Positions 1-5,839 are shown, counted from the first letter of the stretch. The stretch: DNA of 6,451 nucleotides from an uncultured Lachnospiraceae bacterium (GCA_902783395.1 CACZRA010000169.1:1-6451), one strand, 5' to 3'. Notes: a model not told the origin generated them from the letters alone. Numbers and translations are program-made.

Positions 1-81
1 GCCGCTGTCTATGCTGTTGGCAACGGGGAAATGACAGTGGATGAGGCAGTTGCTGCTTACGGAAGTATCCCGGAAGAGTAG
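1..81 (+). CDS. C-terminal end of an extracellular solute-binding protein (partial)
   Basis: An open frame enters from the left edge and ends at a TAG at 79-81, giving 26 residues. They include GNGEMTVDEAVAAYGSI. This pattern (small residues, then GEMTVDEA, then an aromatic or Gly near the end) is typical of the last helix of family 1 solute-binding proteins of carbohydrate ABC importers, which are lipoproteins outside the membrane. Only the tail is visible, so the ligand cannot be named. No partner permease follows on this strand; if one exists it must lie upstream. An unrelated protein with a similar helical end is possible. Confidence 0.5.
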   Translation, partial: AAVYAVGNGEMTVDEAVAAYGSIPEE

Positions 82-418
82 AACAGAGTGATCTTGTACA
101 ACTTAAGGTTCTCAAAGCAGATTATTCCCTGAAGAACGGAAATCAAAGATAGCCAAATGAGACGGATAAATGTCAGAATGATGTGTAAGGGTGGAATAAC
201 GATTACACAGTATTGATAATATAACGAAAGAGGCGTGAAGGTCGTGATAGAGCTGTAAGGAGTATCATCTATATAAAAACGCATCATCGGAGTTTTCTGT
301 TATAATACCGGATACGCACGGAAAACGACCGAATACGCAAAACTGCTGACAGGCCGGGAAGGCCTCACGTATAAAATGACAAAGCACAAAGAACAAGGCC
401 CTTAAAGCCGGGCAGAAA
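82..418. other. Gene-poor gap with decayed coding pieces
   Basis: No intact gene is visible on either strand. The minus-strand open frame across 57-287 has no ribosome site and no recognisable features. Two coding-like pieces lie on the + strand: a short tail reading NERGVKVVIEL ending at a TAA (256-258), and immediately after it a flavodoxin-like start (listed separately). A 5-bp hairpin with AGGCC arms (351-355 and 361-365) lies downstream of the minus-strand operon, but no T-run follows it in that direction, so no terminator is called. Confidence 0.5.
257..405 (+). pseudogene. Remnant of a flavodoxin-like protein (N-terminal piece)
   Basis: A strong ribosome site AAGGAG (257-262) is followed after 8 bases by ATATAAAAACGC, where a start codon would be expected but none is present. 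The frame from 277 to the TAA at 403-405 reads KRIIGVFCYNTGYARKTTEY and continues with AKLL and about 18 more residues. This resembles the first beta strand, the FMN phosphate loop (usually S/T-x-T-G-x-T) and the first helix of flavodoxins found in Clostridia, which begin like MKxIIVYYSxTGxT and continue with xxxAEWIAEE. The loop residues have diverged (NTGYA), the start codon is lost, and the rest of the roughly 150-residue protein is missing. The short frame just upstream, ending NERGVKVVIEL, could be the tail of the former preceding gene. The match is by eye over about 40 codons, so it is tentative. Confidence 0.35.
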
Positions 419-1546
419 TCAAAATGGAGGATAAGAACCGTCCCCCCTGACCGGTTTTTCCTGTATAACCACGCGGATAGTGTTTGACAGCTCTGCTTCC
501 TCGTTGAAAGAATAAGAGAGCTCCTGTACAGATCCCTTTAATAGCGTGTAGGAAAGATGGTTTTCTCCTTCCGCCGGATCGAAGCGGCCTCCTCCGTAGC
601 TGGCGCTGATAATGGCCTGCTCTTTCGCCTCGGAATACTCCACCGTCACCATGATATTTGTCCGGCCCAGCACAGGAAAAAGCATCTGCTGAGCCAGCTC
701 TTCAAATGTCAGTCTGATCCGGTATCTAACTTTAGGTGGGATATCGTTGCGAAGGCAATACTGATCGATCTCGCTTCCTGCTCCGATAAAATCATAGTCC
801 TGACTGTCGATAATAAGCTCCATCACTTTAAGCTTTTGAATAAACCGCCGGGTCAGATCTTTTTGCGGATCATCGAAGATTTCTTCCGGTGTGCCTTCTT
901 CGTAAATCCCACCCTGATCCAGATAGAACACCCTGTTGCATATCGCCCGGGCAAAGTTCATTTCGTGAGTCACGATCATCAGGGTCTTTCCCATCCCGGC
1001 CATGTCACGGATCACTGCCTGCACCTCACCCACCATAGCAGGGTCAAGGGCGCTGGTGGGCTCGTCCAGCAGGATTACATCCGGATCCATTGCTAAAGTA
1101 CGGGCGATGGCCACCCGCTGCTTCTGTCCGCCTGAAAGCATATCAGGATATTGGTGCTCCCGGTCTGCAAGACCCACACGCTTGAGCAGGGCGATGCCTG
1201 TTTCGTAGGCCTCCTCTTTAGATTTCTTCAGGATATCCATTGGAGCCATCATCAGGTTTTCTATGACCGTAAGATGGCCAAACAGGTTGAAGGACTGAAA
1301 TACCATGCCCATTCTGCGCCGTATCTGAGTCACATCGTACTGTGGATCGGTGATGTCAATTCCATCCACGAGTATCTTTCCGCCTGTGGGGCGCTCCAGC
1401 ATATTGATGCAGCGAAGCAGGGTGGATTTCCCAGTGCCGGAGGGACCAATCACAGAGATCACGTCTCCGTCCCGGATCAAAGTATTCACGTCTTTAAGGG
1501 GCACGACATTATCATATTTCTTTTCTAAATGCATGATCTCAATCAT
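419..1546 (-). CDS. Amino-acid-type ABC transporter ATPase with an extra C-terminal GHKL-like domain
   Basis: This is the motor subunit of a polar amino acid (GlnQ/HisP-type) importer; it hydrolyses ATP on the cytoplasmic face of the permease encoded just upstream. All ATPase motifs are intact: Walker A GPSGTGKST (34-42), Q-loop Gln84, signature LSGGQKQR (137-144), Walker B VILLDE (157-162), D-loop SALD (165-168) and switch His194. GlnQ-type ATPases normally end near residue 245, but this one has 375. Residues about 241-361 resemble the HATPase_c_2 (RsbW/anti-sigma) fold: KVRYRIRLTFEELAQQ for the N-box helix, YGGGRFDP for the G1 region and LSYTLLKGSVQELSYSF for the last helix and strand. The key Asn and Asp residues of an active GHKL site appear to be missing, so a binding or regulatory role is more likely than catalysis. 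The last residues, RGDGSYPPF, look like read-through into non-coding sequence. The start has a GAGGGGGG ribosome site and overlaps the permease stop by 8 bases, indicating translational coupling. Confidence 0.9.
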   Translation of the reverse strand: MIEIMHLEKKYDNVVPLKDVNTLIRDGDVISVIGPSGTGKSTLLRCINMLERPTGGKILVDGIDITDPQYDVTQIRRRMGMVFQSFNLFGHLTVIENLMMAPMDILKKSKEEAYETGIALLKRVGLADREHQYPDMLSGGQKQRVAIARTLAMDPDVILLDEPTSALDPAMVGEVQAVIRDMAGMGKTLMIVTHEMNFARAICNRVFYLDQGGIYEEGTPEEIFDDPQKDLTRRFIQKLKVMELIIDSQDYDFIGAGSEIDQYCLRNDIPPKVRYRIRLTFEELAQQMLFPVLGRTNIMVTVEYSEAKEQAIISASYGGGRFDPAEGENHLSYTLLKGSVQELSYSFNEEAELSNTIRVVIQEKPVRGDGSYPPF

Positions 1547-3104
1547 CTGTTGTTCCCCCCTCAGCCGATATTTTTCTCGTGTTGATTCTAAGCTCCAGCC
1601 TGTTCAGAATAAACATCAGAATAGCAGTCAGGATGAAGTAGATAACAGCAACAGCGATCAAAGGAAAAAAAGCTTCGTAGGTGCGGCTTCGGATCAAATC
1701 TCCCATTTTTGTCAGATCCTGTACAGCCACATAGCCCACAATTGCCGTGGCTTTAATCAGGGCTTTGATCTGCCCCTTATAGGATGGCATGATATGCGGC
1801 AGAGCCTGGGGCAGTACCACCCGGAAGAAAGCCTTCCGGTCCGTGTACCCAAGGGAATATGCCGCCTCTGTCTGACCCCTGTCCACAGTGGCCACGCCGC
1901 CCTTTACCATGGCGTACACCTGCGCGCCAAATACCAGTGTAAAAGCGATAACCGATACTAAAGTGCCGGAAATAGAAACTTTCGCGAATATGATATAGTA
2001 CAGTATCATCAGCAGCACCACTATTGGCAGGCCCTCTATAAGCCATACAAGAAAGCGTGTGAGAGTATTAGCGGCAGGGTTCCCGTTCCGGCACAGCATA
2101 AATACTCCGAAACCAAGAGCCGTACCTAAAATAATGGACAGCACCGTGATAAGCAGCGTGGTACATATGCCCTGAAGGAATAGCTTATATCGATCTTCGT
2201 GGATAAAGGTCTTCTCAAAGCTGCTTTTCACGGATTCAAGGAAGCTGATACCCTCTGAAGTCAGGCTATCGGAATTTTTTGTTCGAACGATCAACACAAA
2301 GGAAGCCGGGTAATATTCCACGAAATCCACAGCCTGCTTCCGCTCATCGGTAACGATGATGGAGCCTGCTCCCATAAGAGCTTTTCCTGACTGCACATAG
2401 GAAAGTATCGCGGAGAACTCCATGCCGGTAAACTCCACATGCACGTCCATTTCCTTAGCCATCATAAGGATCATCTCTACATCAAATCCCTTCAGCTCTC
2501 CTCCCTCCCCGGCATAGCTCATAGGCTCCAGTGTGTCGCATACCGCAGCCTGCACGGTACCGTTTTTTCCAGGCCAGTCCTGAGCGGGCAGGGTTTTGGC
2601 ACTCTCATCCGAGCCGGTCCACTTGTCCCACAGGGCCTGCTTCTTTTTCTCGGGGATAGAGTCATAGGCGGCCTGCCACTTCTCCCGCTCCGGAGAGTCT
2701 TTGGCAAAGGCGAAGCCGAAGACTCCGTCCTGCAGGCTCTGGGGGAAGAGTATGAGATCGGGATTTCGATTGACAGCCAGTGTGGCAATGGCATTATTGT
2801 TTAATACCGCATCTGTTTTTCCGGATTTCAGCGCCAGGATCATATCCGGCATGCTACTGAAAAAGGTAAACTCCCCAACGTCCGGTGCCTTGCTTAAGAC
2901 CAGCTCTTCAAAGGGTGCGCCGGTAAGCATTGAAACTATCCTGCCGCTAAGGTCGGAGAAATCTGTATATTCGGGCTCGGGAGCTGATGCCTTTTTGTCT
3001 TGGGGTGAATCAGATCTGCCGCATGCCGTCAGCAGGCACATAACTATAACGGCCAGCATAATCCTAAATCCGGAATATTTCTTCATATTTCCTGTTTTTT
3101 TCAT
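1539..3104 (-). CDS. Fused substrate-binding/permease subunit of an amino-acid-type ABC importer
   Basis: A 521-residue membrane protein combining receptor and channel. Residues 1-28 are a lipoprotein signal with lipobox LTAC (Cys28). Residues about 49-165 match the second lobe of a family 3 solute-binding protein (DLSGRIVSMLTGAP to the WDKW tail). Residues about 180-275 match the first lobe (NGTVQAAVCDTLEPMSYAGE, GFDVEM, TDERKQAVDF). The lobes are therefore in the reverse of the usual order. Arg255 in TDER corresponds to the arginine that holds the ligand carboxylate in HisJ-like proteins. About five membrane segments follow (near 310-336, 350-373, 380-400, 443-463 and 480-500), with the EAA loop (Glu413-Ala-Ala, Gly419) that contacts the ATPase. 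I recall this swapped fusion from other Clostridia. The start at 3104 has AAAGGCGG at good spacing; Met7 (3086), preceded by CAGGAAAT, is an alternative. It is the first gene of the operon and the ATPase gene follows with an overlap. Confidence 0.88.
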   Translation of the reverse strand: MKKTGNMKKYSGFRIMLAVIVMCLLTACGRSDSPQDKKASAPEPEYTDFSDLSGRIVSMLTGAPFEELVLSKAPDVGEFTFFSSMPDMILALKSGKTDAVLNNNAIATLAVNRNPDLILFPQSLQDGVFGFAFAKDSPEREKWQAAYDSIPEKKKQALWDKWTGSDESAKTLPAQDWPGKNGTVQAAVCDTLEPMSYAGEGGELKGFDVEMILMMAKEMDVHVEFTGMEFSAILSYVQSGKALMGAGSIIVTDERKQAVDFVEYYPASFVLIVRTKNSDSLTSEGISFLESVKSSFEKTFIHEDRYKLFLQGICTTLLITVLSIILGTALGFGVFMLCRNGNPAANTLTRFLVWLIEGLPIVVLLMILYYIIFAKVSISGTLVSVIAFTLVFGAQVYAMVKGGVATVDRGQTEAAYSLGYTDRKAFFRVVLPQALPHIMPSYKGQIKALIKATAIVGYVAVQDLTKMGDLIRSRTYEAFFPLIAVAVIYFILTAILMFILNRLELRINTRKISAEGGTTDD

Positions 3105-3264
3105 TTTCCGCCTTTCTCTATTATAATCCCGTCATCAGTATTTCGTTCGCTTGTATATCTTTACCGGACCATAGTCCTTATTTGTGATCTGATACGTACT
3201 GTTTTGCAGCATAGTAGCATATATTTGCTGCGATCGCTACTCTCAGGGAGTAAGGCCTAAATAA
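3105..3264. other. Upstream region of the ABC importer operon
   Basis: This stretch should carry the minus-strand promoter and any leader control of the importer operon. No confident promoter is found. A perfect TATAAT reads on the minus strand at 3125-3120, but it lies only 15 bases from the start codon, would leave almost no leader, and has no -35 partner. An inverted repeat GCAGCA/TGCTGC (3206-3211 and 3226-3231) could form a small hairpin. No T-box, SAM, lysine or glycine riboswitch core is recognisable. Confidence 0.35.
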
Positions 3265-3414
3265 TATCAGGCTTCCTCATTTGTTCTGCCTGATTATCAA
3301 GGAAAAGGTATTGGGCGCAAAATAGTTGAGACTTTGGAAAATGATGAATACGGACTTCGGGCAAACAGAATAGAAATCGAGGAGCATCTGATACGTATGG
3401 AGAAGAATAAATAA
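3265..3414 (+). pseudogene. Remnant of a GNAT-family N-acetyltransferase
   Basis: The + strand frame between a TAA (3262-3264) and a TAA (3412-3414) reads YQASSFVLPDYQGKGIGRKI and continues with VETLEND. This is the hallmark GNAT motif A: a beta strand ending VLP, then the acetyl-CoA pyrophosphate loop Q-G-K-G-I-G and the following helix. Shortly after comes RANRIEI followed directly by EEHLIRMEKNK and the stop. In related enzymes of Clostridia the RIEI strand is followed by roughly 25-30 residues (the FYxKxGY motif B region) before a final YRMEK-like strand. That stretch is missing here with the frame preserved, and the N-terminal half of the protein is absent as well. There is no start codon or ribosome site. 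It is best read as a gene relic left by two deletions and now lying upstream of the hydrolase promoter. Confidence 0.6.
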
Positions 3415-3428
3415 CTGTAATCGATCAC

Positions 3429-3459
3429 TTGCAAGATAACCAACCGGTATGTCTATACT
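3429..3459 (+). promoter_or_regulatory. Candidate promoter of the hydrolase operon
   Basis: TTGCAA (3429-3434) and TATACT (3454-3459) lie 19 bases apart, just after the GNAT relic and 75 bases before the hydrolase start. Each hexamer is close to the sigma-A consensus, but the spacer is two bases longer than ideal. Spacers of 19 bases are typical of promoters twisted into activity by MerR-type activators; no clear dyad is visible in the spacer, so this is only a possibility. Confidence 0.4.
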
Positions 3460-3476
3460 TGTGGCACAATGTTGTG
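3459..3476. promoter_or_regulatory. Operator-like alternating inverted repeat
   Basis: The sequence TTGTGGCACAATGTTGTG contains three half-sites in alternating orientation: TTGTG, CACAA, TTGTG. The first two form a perfect dyad around one G and the last two form a dyad around TG. It begins at the last base of the candidate -10 box and covers the expected transcription start, the usual place for a repressor operator. No regulator gene is present nearby in the window. Confidence 0.4.
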
Positions 3477-3534
3477 ATAGTGTAAAATTATTGGCATGGA
3501 AATATTTGAGGTTCTGCTTAAAGGAGGATGACTT

Positions 3535-4407
3535 ATGAGTAAGAGTATCAGCGCAACGGTTATGTCTAATTTGCTTAAATTATGGCCTAAGCAGACAACG
3601 CAGGAAACGGAGGATCAGATAGCCGAAAGTTTACAGGAGGGAGAAAAACAGACTGTCCCTCCGACTAATATTTCGACAAGATTCGAAGACAATGAAAACG
3701 GAAGGATCTTTTATATTAATGAGAAGAGTGTGTCACGCTATACGGTTTTTTACATCCACGGCGGAGCATACCGGCATGATTTTGTCCAGCCGCACTGGCA
3801 GTTCATCGAATCCCTTGTAAAGGAAACAAACGCGCTGGTGATCGCTCCGGCCTACCGCCTGATCCCATTTGCTACGTATAAAGAGGCGTATGATCTTATT
3901 GTTCCTCTATATAAGGAATACTGTGAAAAGAATCCGGAGAAAAAGATCATACTGATGGGCGATTCGGCAGGAGGTGGATTTTCTCTGGCGCTGGCAGAGT
4001 ATTGCAAGACAGAAGGCATCAGGCTTCCTGATGAGCTCATCCTCTTTTCTCCGTGGGTGGACGTTTCCATGGAAAATGAGGACATCAGGGAATACCAGGA
4101 AAGGGATCCTTTCCTTTATTCGGAATCATTAGCGGCAGTCGCAAAGCATTGGGCGGCCGACCTGGATATTCATGATCCAAAGGTCAGTCCGGTCTACGGG
4201 GATCTTAAGGGTATCCATAATGTAACGGTATTTGTCGGAACAGATGAGGTATTTTACCCTGACGTGACTAAGTTCTTTGGTATGCTGGATAAGGATGTGT
4301 CAAATGAGCTGATCGTGGGAGACGGGATGAATCATGTATATCCTATTTTCCCAATTGAAGAAGCAGTGCCCGCATGTCATAAAGTCTATCATACTGTAAT
4401 GAGGTAG
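3535..4407 (+). CDS. Alpha/beta hydrolase, HSL (family IV) esterase-like
   Basis: A 290-residue cytoplasmic hydrolase with no signal peptide. It has the layout of the hormone-sensitive lipase/Abhydrolase_3 family, which cleaves carboxylic esters of short acyl chains. The oxyanion-hole motif HGGAY is at 75-79, the nucleophile elbow GDSAGG at 142-147 (Ser144), and the catalytic histidine is probably His267 in MNHVYP. The acid is less certain: GTDEVFYPD (235-243) offers Asp237, Glu238 or Asp243, whereas family IV enzymes normally use the Asp of a DPL motif there. APAYRLIP (104-111) matches the conserved strand after the oxyanion hole. The roughly 50-residue N-terminal cap region is typical. An ideal ribosome site AAAGGAGG (3520-3527) lies 7 bases before the ATG. 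It is the first gene of a pair with the DUF3089-like hydrolase, whose ribosome site overlaps this stop codon. The substrate is unknown. Confidence 0.88.
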   Translation: MSKSISATVMSNLLKLWPKQTTQETEDQIAESLQEGEKQTVPPTNISTRFEDNENGRIFYINEKSVSRYTVFYIHGGAYRHDFVQPHWQFIESLVKETNALVIAPAYRLIPFATYKEAYDLIVPLYKEYCEKNPEKKIILMGDSAGGGFSLALAEYCKTEGIRLPDELILFSPWVDVSMENEDIREYQERDPFLYSESLAAVAKHWAADLDIHDPKVSPVYGDLKGIHNVTVFVGTDEVFYPDVTKFFGMLDKDVSNELIVGDGMNHVYPIFPIEEAVPACHKVYHTVMR

Positions 4408-4417
4408 GAGCATGTTT

Positions 4418-5377
4418 ATGAAAGAATTAATAGGAACCCCAACTGATTACTCAAAGAAAGAAAACTGGCTTACTTTGCCGGATAACCCGGACAAGCGCGT
4501 AGATCTGATCTTTCTTTACCCGACATCCTGTAATGATAATAAAGTGGATGTGATCTGCACGATAGACAACAAGAGCATGAGAAAAGGAGCCAAGCGCATT
4601 TTCTCTCAGGAGGCTACAGCCTTTGAGCCTGTTGCCAACATATTTACGCCGTTCTGGAGGCAGGTAAACGGTGTTAGGCTTAATCAAATGAGCTTTGAGG
4701 AAGTAGATAAGGCTGAATGGGCCGAACCCAGGACAGATGTCTATGCCGCTCTTGATTATTATTTTGAGAAACTGAATCAGGGACGGCCATACTTCATAGC
4801 AGGGCATTCACAGGGATCAAGGCTTACCTATATAGTCCTTTCAGAATACATGAAAGAGCATCCCGACTACTATGCAAACATGATCGCTGCCTACCCGTTA
4901 GGTGATTCCCTGACGAAACAGTATCTTCAGGACAATCCCCATATAAAGGCAGCACAGGCCGCGGATGACCTTGGGGTTGTGGTTTCATGGAATACGGAAG
5001 GACCCGCAAACAAAGGGCATGCCTCCCTTGTAGTCTCACCGGGAGCTATTTCCATTAATCCGCTGAACTGGCGTACAGATGAAACACCGGCATCAGCAGA
5101 TCTGAATCTCGGATCCTTCATGCCCCGATTGCTGTTTTCCGGGCTTAGGAAACTGCCTGTAAATGCCGATGCCGTTATCGACCTCGAGCGCGGAACCGTA
5201 ATGGTCACAGAGAAGCGGCTTGAAAAATGCGCGATCACGGCGCTTCCGGGATGCAAAAATCTCGAGCCTGTTTTCGGTCCGGCAAGCTATCACGGATGCG
5301 ACTATACATTTTTCTACCTGAACATCCGTGAAAATGCGCGTGTCAGAGCGGAAGCCTGGCTTGTAAGTAAACAGTAA
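4418..5377 (+). CDS. DUF3089-type alpha/beta hydrolase
   Basis: A 319-residue protein matching the DUF3089 family of predicted serine hydrolases. Visible family marks, in order: IFLYPTS (the strand near residue 35), FTPFWRQ (about 76-82), the nucleophile elbow AGHSQGS with Ser131, AAYPLGD, VVSWNTEGP (about 188-196), INPLNW (about 213-218), and a C-terminal YHGCDYTFFYLNIRENARVR block whose His292 is the likely catalytic histidine. There is no signal peptide, so it should be cytoplasmic. An ATG at 4412 is in frame, but it sits one base after the AGGAG (4406-4410). The ATG at 4418 has the proper 7-base spacing and is preferred. The ribosome site overlaps the TAG of the preceding esterase gene, so the two are almost certainly co-transcribed and coupled. 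I know of no defined reaction for this family; a role with the esterase on a shared ester or conjugate substrate is inference from context. Confidence 0.85.
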   Translation: MKELIGTPTDYSKKENWLTLPDNPDKRVDLIFLYPTSCNDNKVDVICTIDNKSMRKGAKRIFSQEATAFEPVANIFTPFWRQVNGVRLNQMSFEEVDKAEWAEPRTDVYAALDYYFEKLNQGRPYFIAGHSQGSRLTYIVLSEYMKEHPDYYANMIAAYPLGDSLTKQYLQDNPHIKAAQAADDLGVVVSWNTEGPANKGHASLVVSPGAISINPLNWRTDETPASADLNLGSFMPRLLFSGLRKLPVNADAVIDLERGTVMVTEKRLEKCAITALPGCKNLEPVFGPASYHGCDYTFFYLNIRENARVRAEAWLVSKQ

Positions 5378-5425
5378 GGATGTGTTAGTTTTCATGTATG
5401 GAAAACAATATCCTGCTCAACCCTC

Positions 5426-5454
5426 TTTACATACTCGAACAAATGTTCTATAAT
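5426..5454 (+). promoter_or_regulatory. Sigma-A type promoter of the SOS gene
   Basis: TTTACA (5426-5431) and a perfect TATAAT (5449-5454) are separated by exactly 17 bases. It lies 32 bases before the start codon of the 97-residue gene, putting the transcription start near 5461. The LexA box occupies the spacer and touches the -10 box. Confidence 0.85.
5436..5449. promoter_or_regulatory. LexA (DinR) SOS box
   Basis: CGAACAAATGTTCT matches the Gram-positive LexA consensus CGAACRNRYGTTYC at every position except the last. It lies between the -35 and -10 hexamers and shares one base with the -10, so bound LexA would block RNA polymerase. The downstream gene is therefore predicted to be switched on by DNA damage. 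Confidence 0.85.
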
Positions 5455-5459
5455 AGGAT

Positions 5460-5482
5460 GTACACTATAAAAAGGGGTGTAC
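5460..5482 (+). promoter_or_regulatory. 5'-leader hairpin with the ribosome site in its loop
   Basis: GTACAC (5460-5465) and GTGTAC (5477-5482) are perfect reverse complements, extendable by G-U pairs on both sides. The 11-base loop carries most of the Shine-Dalgarno sequence AAAAAGGGG. The stem begins at the predicted transcription start, so the mRNA would start with a hairpin. It may protect the 5' end or tune translation; it is short, and chance is possible. Confidence 0.4.
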
Positions 5483-5486
5483 GGCT

Positions 5487-5780
5487 ATGATGAAGAGAGG
5501 ACATGACTCACAGCTGGTGGACGTGATATGCCAGCATAATAAAAACGGAAGCATGATCCCGATGAGGGTACGGCTCGTTGATGAGGACGGAGCGACGCAG
5601 ACATATACGATAAAGAATTACGAAGACCTGTCCCATAAAGGATGCAGGACAATGCCGGACGGGATGTATGTCACTGATCAGACCTTCATATACGAGTGCC
5701 AGGTACAGGCATTCGGCAGGTATAAGATGATCCGGTTATATTATGAGCCGTCAGGTACGGTATGGAAGATGACGGTGTGA
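5487..5780 (+). CDS. Small LexA-controlled protein of unknown function
   Basis: A 97-residue soluble protein without signal peptide, membrane segment or known catalytic motif. It is rich in beta-strand-like stretches: VDVICQHN (11-18), MIPMRVRLVDEDG (23-35), TQTYTIKNYEDLSHKG (38-52), QTFIYECQVQAFG (65-77) and a C-terminal KMIRLYYEPSGTVWKM (80-95). I recall similar proteins of about 95 residues in Lachnospiraceae, often beside Y-family (UmuC/DinB-like) DNA polymerase genes. That is memory, not a search. The LexA-box promoter directly upstream supports a role in the DNA damage response. The start at 5487 lies 9 bases after AAAGGGG; a second ATG at 5490 is less well spaced. Unusually, no polymerase or other repair gene follows: the next 325 bases hold only fragments. 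It may act with a partner encoded elsewhere, or be the survivor of a broken cassette. Confidence 0.8.
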   Translation: MMKRGHDSQLVDVICQHNKNGSMIPMRVRLVDEDGATQTYTIKNYEDLSHKGCRTMPDGMYVTDQTFIYECQVQAFGRYKMIRLYYEPSGTVWKMTV

Positions 5781-5839
5781 GGTAGACTATGGAAATAAAG
5801 GCAGGAAGAAGATTGAGCTTTTGCTTTGCCCGAACACAC

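Noticed and set aside
301..306. TATAAT on the + strand
   Set aside because: There is no -35 box 16-19 bases upstream, it lies inside the flavodoxin-like relic, and no + strand gene follows.
557..1961. Several + strand open frames opposite the ABC transporter genes
   Set aside because: They are antisense shadows of the strongly supported ATPase and permease genes and lack ribosome sites or recognisable domains.
3120..3125. Perfect TATAAT on the minus strand just before the permease gene
   Set aside because: It is only 15 bases from the start codon, has no -35 partner at the right distance, and would leave no room for the ribosome site in the leader.
3266..3294. 7-bp inverted repeat ATCAGGC/GCCTGAT with a 15-base loop
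   Set aside because: It lies inside the GNAT relic's coding sequence with a long loop; chance pairing is the simpler explanation.
3105..3534. Riboswitch or T-box leader for the amino-acid importer
   Set aside because: No T-box GGTGG core, SAM, lysine or glycine aptamer signature could be found on either strand.
4412..4417. Upstream ATG as start of the DUF3089-type gene
   Set aside because: It sits one base after the AGGAG ribosome site, too close for initiation; the in-frame ATG at 4418 has proper spacing.
5377..5414. Hairpin after the hydrolase pair (AGGAT/ATCCT outer arms, GTTTTC/GAAAAC inner arms)
   Set aside because: The stem is AT-rich and interrupted, and no T-run follows, so it is not a convincing intrinsic terminator.
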